Source: Meloidogyne chitwoodi | Lineage: Eukaryota; Nematoda; Chromadorea; Rhabditida; Meloidogynidae | Assembly: GCA_015183035.1 (NCBI GenBank) | Contig: JACZZP010000005.1 | Coordinates: forward strand, 2,356,001 to 2,420,000 | DNA length: 64,000 nucleotides | Direction of reading: 5' to 3' | In this document: positions 47,161-58,251 of the stretch, in pieces | Layout of the letters: each line of letters begins with the position of its first letter | Numbering within the stretch: the stretch's first letter is position 1 | Position numbers and translations under genes: made by a program | The notes under the pieces: model-generated | What the model was told of the DNA's origin: nothing | Database searches by the model: none | Seen by the model: the letters and a program-made list of their open reading frames with translations, nothing else

Positions 47161-47346
47161 TTATTACATTCATTTGTCTCATTTACATCCATATACAATT
47201 AAAATTTTTAAATAAAATTTTTTTAGTTGATCCTTTATCCATTTCTTTACTAAAAATTAAAAAAAATATTTTTATAAATATTTTTTATCAATTTTTAAAA
47301 AATTAGCAAAAATTATCTCACAAAAAATAATTTTCTTAAATTATAG

Positions 47347-50300
47347 AAATCAAAAGTTAATCGTCAGACAACTCTAAAAGAAGAAAAATTGGCTGAATTT
47401 TACAAAAAAGTGAATAATATTCCAATTAAGGATAACCAAGCATTACAGCTCTATCAACACTGTAAATTCTTAAATTTTTAAAAATTTAAATAAATTTAAT
47501 TAGGGACCGAACAAGCATTTTCTAATCTTTTTGCTGTTATTGCTGACCAAAAGTATGTGTTTATTTTAAATTTATTAAATTACCAGCATAAAATTTCGCC
47601 CTACGGGCGAACGATTTAAGCTCATTGACAATAACATAACAAACTTTTAGCAAAAAACAAATTTTCAAAACAAACATAAGAAACTAAACAGAATCTCATT
47701 AGATTTAAACATACATCCAAAAATTCCCAGCTTTAAATTAACAAAAATCTAAAAGACTTAAATACCCAGACTTATGTTTCAAGCTCAAACTTAAGCCTTA
47801 TTTCAAGTTCAAGTTTATTTTCATGTTGCAACCTTACTATAAAAACCCTCATTTTCACTTCTCCCAATCATTTGTCGTCAAACAAACACACAAACCTGAC
47901 ATTTTGTCCTAGGGCAAATACTAATTTTTAAAATTCAATTTAGGCTAAAATATTTACCTAAGCCAGTACATGATGAATTCGGAGAATGTTCTAAACTTTC
48001 TTCTACTGTTCCTCTTCATGCCAAATGTTTATCGTTTTTAATTTTAGGATTATTTAAAGGCAGAAAAATGTTTGAAAAGGTAAAATTTAATTTTGAAAAA
48101 TGCTAAAAAAATTTTTGATTTTTAGAATAAAAAATTGAACAATAATTTCAATATTTATCGTCTTAAACAACGAGCAGAGCATCACAGAAAAATTACAGAA
48201 TTAAAAATGCTTCATTTGATACCAAAACAACGCATAAAAATGGCTACCAAAAAGAGATGGGTAAGCAGTAGTTATCGGCCAAAATTCTAATAATTTTTTC
48301 AAATAATTAGATAATTTTTTTTCAAATTATTTTAATTCGATTTGACTTATTTTTTAGTAAATTTAATAATTTTTAAATTAAAATTATTTTATTTGAATTT
48401 GATTTTAGCATTTTCCCGATCTCTATTAAATTGTGTCTAATAAAATTAATTTTTTAAAATTTTATGGAGTACATATTGTTTGATTTTTGATTTGATACAT
48501 TCCTAAAATTAATAATTACATTGCCTTAAAAAATTGGGTTTAAAACATCCCCAGAAAATTAGGTTTATTTAGGTTCGGCCTTTAACACTACAAACCTTTC
48601 TTAAATAAACCTATTTAACAAATTTTTCCTTTTTTTAAAAAAAAATTATAAAAAATTTCAAATAAATTTATAAAATTTATTTTTTATTTAATTTTTATTA
48701 TTTTTAAGGTTGGTGGTTTGCGTCTTTTGGATGAACCAAAATTACAAGACAATAAATTAAAAAATAAAAAATACTCAATAAAACCACTCAAACGTCTTCA
48801 TATTTTACAAAAAATATATAAAGAGCATCGACGATTAAAACGTCAAACCGGAATTATTAAAAAGAATAATTATCAATTGTTTAAACCTTTAAAAAGTCGT
48901 CTTAGTCCAATTGGCAATTTGGCTAAAAAAATGATGGACGCTGTACTTTTAGCGAAAGGAAAAAATAAAAAGGATATAATTCCGTAAGTTTTATTTTAAA
49001 TAATTGTATAAAGGGAAGTTTCCGTAAAATTTGAGAAGAATTTTCCAAAGGGGAATTTTCCAGTAATCGGTATTTTTTGATCAGGAGAATTTCTTAAAAT
49101 TTCCCTTAAATTAAACGGGATAATTATTTAAATTTAATTAATTATAATTAATTAAATTTAAAATGTCTCAATTTGTGTTGCTTAAGTATTTTAGAATTAA
49201 GTTTCTTCCCAAACTATATTTAATATAAAATTGTTAAATGTAAAAAGTATTAAATATTGATCAAAATTTACAAATAAATCGTGATTTGGTTGTGTATTAA
49301 GGATGTTATTATTTTTGGAAGTCATTTATTTTGACTAAAATATTTTTTATTGCCCGACTAACATAGATAGGTTGGGAAAACATCGTCAGACCAATACCTT
49401 TGAATTAAAAAGTTACAAAAATTAATTTTTTTTTCAAAAAGAAATTAATTTTTGTTCCAATTTTTCAGATTCTTATGTTAAAATGTGAAACTTTACGTTT
49501 TAAACTAAAGAATATAGATTGAGGGGCCCCTCCTTAAAATAAAGTTAAATTTAAAGAATGAACTCCCAGTGTTCGATTTAAAAATTTATTTTTTAAATCT
49601 TCCTTAAATTTAATAGAATAACCCAATGAATAAATAGGGTTTTAACCAATCAATTAAAATGTGTCAAAAGTTGTGTTGTAAAATTAACAATATTAATTAT
49701 TTTTGAATTTCTCAAAAATAATTAATTTTTCAATTTAAATTTGTTAAATATTATTTAAAATTTAATTGAAAATGAACCAATTGTTAAGGCGAGACATTGT
49801 AATTTTTGGAAGTCATTTATTATGGCTAAAATACCAATTTTTGGACTATTTTGAAAATAATTTTATATTCTTTTCAAATTGTGATATCACTTTGTGATTT
49901 TTCGAATTGCAAATTTATTAGAATTTTTTGTTAAATATCCATTAACTGTCCTACCTTTACGCAAAGGACATTTGCAGTTTGCAAGCGCATTTGCATTTTT
50001 GGCTTTAGAAAAAAATATTTAAAAAATTTTAAGTTGGCAACAAACAATTGAAAGAATTAAGGCAACTACTCAAAAACGGAATAATTTAAAAAAGAAGTTG
50101 GAAAAAACAAAAAATATTGATCAATTTATTTATAATGGATTAAAACGTGAAGGAATCATTCAAGAAGATGTTATTTTTTAATTTTAAAAAATATTGAGAA
50201 TATATTTAAGAAAATTTGAAAAATTAGTTACACCAAAATGACCGATTCGTAGCATAGAAATTAGTTGGAGGATAATTCCAACTTGCAAAAATAATCCTTA

Positions 50301-53300
50301 TGGCACGAAAGAGATGTGGCAAATCAGTACACAAATTTTTATTTTCTCTTTTGTTGAAAATAATTAAATTAATTATATATGTTACATAAAAATGAACATT
50401 TAATAATTTAGAATAATATAAATTTTATAAATTATTTATTTACTTAAATTAAAAAAGAAAATAAAAATTTGCTCTTCCTGTAACTTGAGTTCATATATTT
50501 TTGTAAGCCAATAAATATTCTTTTTATTTGGCTAAAAATAATTAAAATAAAGCTACTTTTATGTTTTATTTTTTAAAGTTTAGATCATATTTTTAAATAA
50601 ATTTAAAAAAAAGTTATGATAAAAAAACCAAATGTAGGGGGTAATTAGGTTAGTTGCAAAGGCAGAGAGCGCAGAGAAACTTATTTTTCTCTTAGCTTTA
50701 CACGGCTTCCTTTTATAAATATTTTTTATATCTTAAATAATCGTAACTTTTCTGGTTTAGGTACAAACACCCCATTTATTCACAAAAAAATAAAATTGAC
50801 TTTAGAAAAAAATATTTTCTTGCGAATAAATGGGGTGTTTGTACTTCCAAATAATTTTTTAATTTGTTTTTAATTTTATTTTTTTCCAGTTAAACGAGTT
50901 GATCAAAAATCCAGATAAATTGAATTCAACGCTTAATTAATTTGTTAAGAGAAGGAATTAAACTTGGCTATGCTTTAACAGGTCAGAACTCAACTGAGTT
51001 GGATAATAAAACTTTAAAGGTCGTTTCACCGCGATTTTTTAGTGTTACACCTGAAGATGGAAATAATGATACGGTAATTGATTTTTTTTAAATTTTTTTA
51101 AATTTTAAATATTTCTTTAAATAACTAAAAAAATTATAAAAATTGTATATAAATTTAAAATTTTTTAAAACTTTCTTTAATTAAAAAGTTGTAGGGAACA
51201 TGTCTAAGTTTAGGTAGACACCCCATTTGCAAGAAAATATTTAATTGTTCAGGACAATTTTGGGTTAAAATATTTTCTTGCGAATAAATTGGGTGTGTAC
51301 ATATATTTCACAAAAAAATTTAAAAAATTAAAAAAAATATTTTTTCAAAGGTAAATATTTTTTCTCCTTCTTTATTCTCCATACATGAAAGTGGTAAAGG
51401 AATTGAGGTAACTTGATAAATTTAAAAATTAAAAATTTTATTTTTTAGAATTTAACCAGTATTTCATCTTTATTGAAAAAAATAAAAATGCCAATAGGAT
51501 TTAGTTCATTAGACCAGCAAATGTGGATGGATTTTGTGAGTAACTTAATTAATTAAAAAATATTTTAAAAATTAATTAATTTTTTTAAAGATAATGGAAG
51601 CAGCAGGAGTAATTGAAAATGCGGAAAAAATAGAAAAGGTTTATTTTAATTGGAAAAATGTCAAGTTGCCTGTTGACTTTTTTATCAAATGATAGCTTAA
51701 GTTAAAAATTAGTAGAGATCGGCCAAATTCAAATTTTTTCAAATACTTATAATTTGATCATTTTTTTAATTATTTGAATTTACTTATTTTTAGGAAATCA
51801 AATAATTTGAAAATTATTTGATTTTAGCATTTCCCCGTTCTCTAGAAAATAGGCTAAATAATAATAATTTAAAATAAAATAAATTTATTTAAAAATTTTG
51901 ACTAAAACATTAAAACCCTTTGATTTATTGACTTTTAATATATCAACAAAATTTATTTGATTTTATAGAAAATCATTAATTATTTTTAAAATAAGCAAAA
52001 AAGGAGTTTAAAAGGAGAGCAGCCGCGGTAATCACCTAATTCCCATATAAAGCAGTGCTAACAAATAAGAGAGAAATAAAACTTACTCTGCGCTCTCTTC
52101 CTTTGCAACTAATACCCACTACAATTGGTTTTTTTATCATAACTTTTTTTAAAATTTATTTAAAAATATGATCTAAACTTTAAAAAATAAAACATAAATT
52201 TAGCTTTATTTTAATTATTTAGCCAAATAAAAAAAATATTTATTGGCTTACAAAAATATAATGGAAATATACATACTATTACAGCAAATTTTTATTTTTT
52301 TCTTTAATTTAAGTGAATAAATAATTTATGAAATTTATATTATTCTAAATTAAGTAATTTTTATGTAACATATATAATTAATTTAATTATTTTCAACAAA
52401 AGAGAAAATAAAAATTTGTGTTCAAGATCCTTCACCTTTTCTAAGATACTCTTATTTTTGCAAGTTGGACTTAGCCTCCGACTAATATCTTTAGCTTAAT
52501 TCAAGTTTTAAGTGCAAACTTAATTCTTGTAAATGTTCAGGTTAAAAAGTTTACTATTTAAGCATCAAACTTTTATTCCCTAAATTTATCAACGCTAGTT
52601 TAAAAATTAAATTTCTCAAAAATTAGATTAATTTTTGAGAAATTTAAGAAAAAATATTTAATAAGTAAAGGTTGTCAGTCAAAATGACATTTTCCGTTTT
52701 TAACTTTATTTAGTAATTTAATTTAATTTTTTAAGGAATTAAACTCAACAAATGGAAATGGTTCGGAAGATATTCTTTCGAAAAAACCTTTTGATAAAGA
52801 AAAGTATCAAAATGAAGTCCGATCAAGTGATGGCACTCCTCTATACTTTACAAAAGAAAATATCAGGCATAGTTTGTATTTGTATATAAACGTAAAAATA
52901 AATTTTTTTGAAATTTCTATTCTTACTTTTTAAATTTATTTTCTAATTCAATTAAATTTTTCAGCGATGCTTTTGCTGAATCCGAAATAAAAAAGGTTGA
53001 CTTGTTTGAAGAATTGCAACGAAAAATTAATATTCTACAGGTTAAAATTTAAATTTTATTAAATTTAAAAATTGGGAAAATTTTGATATTTGAAAAATTT
53101 ATGAATCTTCAAGTTTAAAATTATTTAAAAATTTTAGTCTTTACAAAAGCAAGACTCACCAGTTAAATTACTAAATTAATTGTATCTAATACCTTTTATT
53201 AAATTTAAAATTTAATACTATACAAATAATATCCATAAAATTTTAATTAATTTGGAACTCAATTTAAAAGTACTTATAAGTTACTTAATATTTTTTTAAT

Positions 53301-56300
53301 ATATAGGAGCAGCCTGGGTAATCACCTAAAATCAGCTTACTCCCCCCTATGCTTTTTTGCTATTATGAATTTTTGTATCTCGGCTAATAATTGAGATATC
53401 AGGCTGATTTTGATTTTAATCAACTCAGCTCGATGAGCTCTTTAAAATGACATATATTGTTAAATTTTATGGGATTTTAAAATAACACAATTTTACCAAA
53501 ATTATTTTTAAGATTAATGAAATGAATAAAACTGGATATTCGCTACTAACAAAAGAACAATTAAAAATGATTTATGGCCAGGATTCTCCGTATTATGATC
53601 CAAAGGTAAAATTTTTAATTTTTTTTTTGAGTTTATATAATTTTTAAAAAGAGACGAGTCAAATACTTAATTATTAGTTTTAATATGATTTTAATATAAT
53701 TCTATTTGGGTACACCCCAGTTTACCGCAAGGCCGGTTTACCGCAGAGCTATAACTCTGTTTATAATTGTCATATAATAGAGATCTTAGTGTCATTCGAC
53801 TTAGCTCGTCGAGCTGAGTCGAACCATGTTTGGGTCGAAAATTTTTGGTAAATGTAAAATAAGTTATAGCCCTGCGGTAAACCGGCCTTGCGGTAAACTG
53901 GCCTGCTCCCTTCTATTTCTACAAAAATATTTAATAGCGATTATTTCAAAAAGATTATCAATTAAATATAAGCAACTTATACTATTGCGCACTTACGTGT
54001 GACTTGCTTCGTGTAATATTTTTGTAAGCTAATTTTAATTAGCTAAAGTTGAATTAATTTTGGGGTTGGACGAGCGTTAAACGGATATGAATAGAATTAC
54101 TAAAAAATAATTAATTGCGATTATTTCAAAAAAATAAACAATTAGATATTGATAGGTTTAGACGCACTAGCAGAAAATATAATTTTAAACCATTTTATTA
54201 TAATTCGACAGTAAAATTTAAAAAAAAACATAATTTATAGTTTTTAATGTGATTTAACATAATTCTATTTTACAAAAATAGTTAATAGTGATTATTTCAA
54301 AAAGCTTACAATTAAATAATTATTTAGAGGAGTGGACTTGCATTTTTATTGAGTTGAGATTAATATTTTTGGATGCTAATGTAAATTAGCTAAAGTACAT
54401 ATGTATAATTAATTTTAGGGGTAGACGAGCATTGGTTTACATAATGAATAGTATAATACTACTACTAAAAAATACTTAATATGATTATTTTAAAAAGATT
54501 AGCAATTAAATATAAGAAAATAATGCTATTTCGCAAATAACATGTGCCTCGTGTAATATTTTTGTAAGCTAATTTAAATTAGCTAAAGTTGAATTTTAGG
54601 GTTGGACAATCATATGTGTATGAATGGATTACTAAAAAATAAATAATAGCGATTATTTCAAAAATTATAAATTAAATAAAATATGCAAGTAAACAATACT
54701 CTAATTTAGACGTCATAGTTTTGTGAATGATATTTTTGTAAGCTAATTAATTAATATTAGCTAAAATTGAATTAGTGTTGAAGATATCGACACCAATATA
54801 ACTAGGTACAAGAATAGAATTATTTTAAAATTATATCTTAAAAATTTGGTTGGATAAAATATTTTTTTGTTGTTGATATATCCCCTTTATGTACGATGAA
54901 GAGAAAGAATCAAATAAATCTAGAAAGTAAAATTTTAGTTTTTTTTGAAAAAAATTTTTATGAGTTTATATATTGACAGTAAAATTAAGATTGAAAACTA
55001 ATTCTTAAAAAGAGAATAAAACATTTATAGATAATTTTTAAAGTGATTTTAACGCAATCATATTTCTAGTTAAAAATACTTAATAGCGATTATTTCAAAA
55101 AGATTAACAATTAAATATAAGAAAATTAACTACTACGCTATTATAGTGCGCGAGTTCGTGTTAGTATTTTTGTAAGCTAATATATATTAGCTAAAGTTGA
55201 GAAAGTTTAGAGGCTACGATGACCAATGTATTGGCTTCTTTCGTTAAAAATTGTTTACTGTCGAATTTGATTATAAGCACTAGCAGATAATACAATTTTA
55301 AACCATTTTATTATAATTCGACAGTAAAATTTAAAAAAGTGAAAAAATACAAAATTTATAGTTTTTAATGTTGCTTTTAACATAATTTTATTTTACAAAA
55401 TACTTAATAGTGATTATTTGAAAAAGTTTACAATTATATACTTAGTTAGAGGGGTAAACTTGTAGGTCGTCTTTGAGATTAATATTTTTGGATGCTAATG
55501 TAAATTAGCTAAAATATAATTAATTTTAGGGGTAGACGAGCATTGGTGTGAATAGTACTACTAAAAAATACTTAATAGCGATTACTCCAAAAAGATTACA
55601 ATTAAATATAAGCAAATTATACTATTGCCCAATTTTTTACATTTCCACGGGTTAATATTTTTGCAAGCTAATATAAGTTAGCTAAAGTTGAGGATGTTTG
55701 TGGGTTGCGGGTAACCAGGGTTTCTTTCGGTAAAAATTGTTTACTATCGAATTTGATAATGTTAGTTTAGTCACTAGTGGATAATACAATTTTAAACCTT
55801 TTTATTATAATTCGACAGTAAAATTTAAAAAAGTAGTTAAAAAATATATAATCAATAGTTTTTAATGTAATTTTACATTATTCTATTTCTACAAAAAATA
55901 ATTAATAGCGATTATTTAAAAACGATAAACAATTAAATAGATGCAAATTATACTATTACTCGATTACATTATTGTTCCGGGATTAATATTTTTGCAAGCT
56001 AATGTGAATTAGCTAAATTTGAGAATGTTTAGGAGTTGTGGGTGGCAAATAATATAGGTTTCTTTCGATAAAAATTATCTACTGTCGAATTTTATAGGTG
56101 TTAGTTTAGTTATTAGCAGTGCTTGGAACTTTTTTGTATACTCTTACTTACTAAGTCTCTTCAGAGAGTCTGTGATAAAGGCCACTCTCTCATATGAAAA
56201 AGACGCAGGAACTGTGTACAGTTTTTAGAAAAGAGCAGGTCATGTGACATTTCTCTGACCTCAACCATCCACTGGTCAGTTTTTCTGCGTCTTTTTCACA

Positions 56301-58251
56301 TGAGAGATTAGCCTTTATCACAGACTTTCTGAAGAGACTTAGTAAGTACGAGTATACAAAAAAGTTCCAAGCACTTTCTACAGTAACTAATTTGACAGTA
56401 AAATTTAAAAATAATTAAAAAAAAGAGAAAATAATTTTAGTTTTTTAATTTAATTTTAACATAATTCTATTCCTATCAAATACTTAATAGTGATTATTTA
56501 AAAAGATTAATAATTAAATATAAGCAAATTATATGGATAAACAGAATTGCGTTTGTCCATATGAGTATTATATTTTTGGAAGCTAATATAAATTAGCTAA
56601 AGTTGCTTAATTTTGAGATTGGGACGACCATTAATGTAAATATGATTAGAATTACTAAAGAAATACTTAATAGCGATTATTTCAAAAAGTTTAATAATTA
56701 AATAAAGAAAATAATACTACTACGCTATGATAGAATGCACTGCTATATGTAATATTTTTGCAAGCTAATTTAAATTAGCTAAAAATTTAAAGTATTTTTT
56801 GTGCGGTTCATCCCATGTGTATGATAGAATTATGTAAAATTTGTGTGATTAAAATTGTTCTGAAAATAAAATGATTTTTATTTTTGTTGATTATTCCTTA
56901 CTCATGAGAGGTAAAAAATATAATCGAATAGATCTATGATATTTTCGGTAAAATTTATTTCTATTGAATGGTGAATTTAGTCACTCTGTAAATTAGAAAC
57001 AATTTTTAAATATTTTTATTAATTTTTTAAGCTTCTTCAACGCTTTCTTCTCTTAAATAATTCAAATATGGCATTACATATAGAAGAAGATATTCATAAA
57101 TTAGCTAAAATTGATAATTTTAAAATTAAACCAATGGAACTACGATCAACAAAAAATTTAAAAAATTATTCAAATAAAAGGAGTAGACGTGCAGTAATTC
57201 TGTCTCCAATCAGTTTTTCTCCTTTAATTTTGGTAAATTATTTTTTAAATTTTTCAAATAAATTTTAAAATTTTTTAGACTTTAAACAACTTAAATCCTG
57301 TAATTTTGTCCCCTGCAATATTTTCTCCATTAATTCTAGCGCCTTCAATTCTTGGACCTGTAAATTAATTTTTAATTTTTTTAAATTAATTTTAATTATT
57401 TTTAAAGGTAATTCTTTCACCTTGGCTTTTTGTTCCTTTGATTTTAACTCCTCGTCTTCTTACCCCATTAATTCTATCTCCTGCAGTATTTTCTCCAATA
57501 ATTTTGGTAATTTTTAAAAACAATTTTAATTTTTTGAAATATAAAATTTTTAACTACCGTACTCCCACATCCTTTCCTCTTCTTACAATTGATCAAGGGA
57601 CATAATGATCAGACAATCAAAATTAATAGGCGACTATTAATTTTGTTTATTACTTTCTGACCATTATATCCCTTGACCTAATTGTCAATATTTATTTTTA
57701 GAAAAGAAAGTGTAGTGGGATGTATATTATAGGGCACTTATATTAAATTGTGGTATTACCTTATTTCCTAAAAACACATCCAGGGAGTGTATCCCTTCTG
57801 AATAATAAGTCCCCCTTTTGGACAATCTCTGAAAAAATAAATAAAACCCTCAGGGCTATATTTTAGTAAATACAGTATATTTTAATAAATACAATAAAAT
57901 TTTATGTTTTTTAATAAATTTATTTTTCAGTCTCCCTTGGCACTTCAACCAGTAATTCTCTCTCCTGGTGCTTTTGTTCCTCTAATCCTAAGCCCTGTTC
58001 TACTCTCCCCGTTCATTTTATCACCACAAGTGTTTACCCCATTAATTCTTTCACCTTTAACTTTAAATCCATTTATTTTAAATCCTTCAGTTTTGAGTCC
58101 AGTAATTTTATCCCCTTTTGTATTATCACCAATTATTTTATCTCCAGCATTTCTTTCAGCATTAATTCTAAGTCCTTATGCTTTATCACCTCTTATTCAA
58201 AGTCCTCTTATTGCTTATTCTGTTATTTTATCTCCAAGTTATCTTAGCTAG
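47347..58251 (+). CDS. MLT-10-like moulting protein, 17 exons seen, N terminus missing, one frameshift
   Basis: Exons: 47347-47461, 47504-47552, 47944-48079, 48126-48260, 48709-48983, 50034-50169, 50890-51073, 51351-51407, 51449-51535, 51591-51638, 52736-52875, 52965-53040, 53513-53605, 57032-57232, 57279-57359, 57408-57506, 57931-58251. Landmarks include [61 protein letters not shown], and C-terminal tandem hydrophobic PxxLSP-type repeats ([11 protein letters not shown]). These define the nematode MLT-10 moulting-cycle family, secreted by the hypodermis and needed for ecdysis. Exon 7 shows a 1-base frame change near 50932-50938: the frame in from exon 6 ([11 protein letters not shown]) reaches TAA while the family sequence continues one base out of phase. 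It could be an assembly error or a decayed gene. No upstream signal-peptide exon was found. Introns carry box cassettes, a Helitron-like element and MITEs; intron 13 is 3.4 kb. Confidence 0.85.
47583..47925 (-). mobile_element. Helitron-like element in an MLT-10 intron
   Basis: On the minus strand the 3' end is a hairpin TTCGCCC-GTA-GGGCGAA, 8 bases, then CTGG before a T, which is the canonical Helitron 3' structure. The 5' part matches the element at 6880-7317 (GTGAAAATGAGGGTTTTTAT, GAAAATAAACTTGAACTT), but I could not place its exact start, and it lacks the TCTATATATA end. Confidence 0.6.
50263..50535. repeat. Divergent paired cassette, inverted copy (arm L)
   Basis: A minus-strand GTTGG box (50263-50291) and a plus-strand AGCC box (50495-50535) flank a shared centre. 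The arm matches 52221-52485 in reverse complement almost base for base through GAAAATAATTAAATTAATTA and AATATAAATTT. The slots differ: about 34 nt beside the GTTGG box, and about 21 nt beside the AGCC box. It lies in the intron before the frameshifted MLT-10 exon. Confidence 0.85.
50757..51310. repeat. Two short ACACCCCATTTATTCGC MITEs flanking MLT-10 exon 7
   Basis: 50757-50860: TAGGTACAAACACCCCATTT with inverse AAATGGGGTGTTTGTACTT. 51203-51310: TAGGTAGACACCCCATTT with inverse AAATTGGGTGTGTACA. Both enclose AAAATATTTTCTTGCGAATA. They are about 100 bases each and of one family. Confidence 0.65.
52221..52485. repeat. Divergent paired cassette (arm R)
   Basis: A minus-strand AGCC box (52221-52259) and a plus-strand GTTGG box (52453-52485). 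It is the inverted partner of 50263-50535; the similarity continues outward into 52045-52220 (GGTTTTTTTATCATAACTTT), matching 50536-50700. MLT-10 exons 7-10 lie in the loop between the arms. Confidence 0.85.
53305..53480. repeat. GGAGCAGCC repeat fragment
   Basis: GGAGCAGCCTGGGTAATCAC then AGCTTACTCCCCCCTATG matches 7738-7800 and the inverse at 44640-44730. It is followed by CAACTCAGCTCGATGAGCTC, a palindromic word. It is intronic. Confidence 0.5.
53708..53910. mobile_element. 203-bp MITE (copy 3) in MLT-10 intron 13
   Basis: It has the same ends and length as copies 1 and 2. The flanking duplication is TTCTATTT (8 bp). It inserted next to the first unit of the 54-57 kb cassette array. Confidence 0.9.
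53930..56830 (+). repeat. Box-cassette array in MLT-10 intron 13 (10 copies, all sense)
   Basis: Boxes at 54017, 54364, 54557, 54730, 55165, 55483, 55655, 55986, 56571 and 56753 read TATTTTTG-N-AAG (or GATG) followed by AGCTAAT...ATTAGCT hairpins. Each is preceded by a conserved block (TTAATAGCGATTATTT, CAAAAAGATTA, AATTAAATATAAG) and then a variable slot. Several slots begin with a conserved TATACTATT. Another shared block is ATTATAATTCGACAGTAAAA. The two GATGC copies (54364, 55483) share a longer upstream sequence. All ten point the same way as the host gene. Confidence 0.85.
56119..56379. mobile_element. CAGTGCTTGG-type foldback inside the array
   Basis: The ends CAGTGCTTGGAACTTTTTTG and CAAAAAAGTTCCAAGCACT are inverted; the interior is the GTGATAAAGGCCACTCTCTC palindrome also found at 18275-18430. 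No clear 8-bp duplication is seen, unlike the relative at 27875-28013. Confidence 0.65.
57553..57730. mobile_element. Foldback MITE between MLT-10 exons 16 and 17
   Basis: TCAAGGGACATAATGATCAG and CTGACCATTATATCCCTTGA are inverted, with outer CCCACATCCTTTCCTC pairing weakly with AAAGTGTAGTGGGA. A related single arm (GACCATTATGTCCTTTGAC) is near 1700. Confidence 0.6.

Noticed and set aside
53132..53180. Extra MLT-10 exon [13 protein letters not shown]
   Set aside because: It would end the protein, whereas exon 12 joins exon 13 directly in phase and restores the conserved MNKTGYSLL region.
19079..56782. Spliced-leader RNA genes
   Set aside because: The slots do not contain an SL1-like leader followed by a splice donor; only the Sm-like site and 3' hairpin match.
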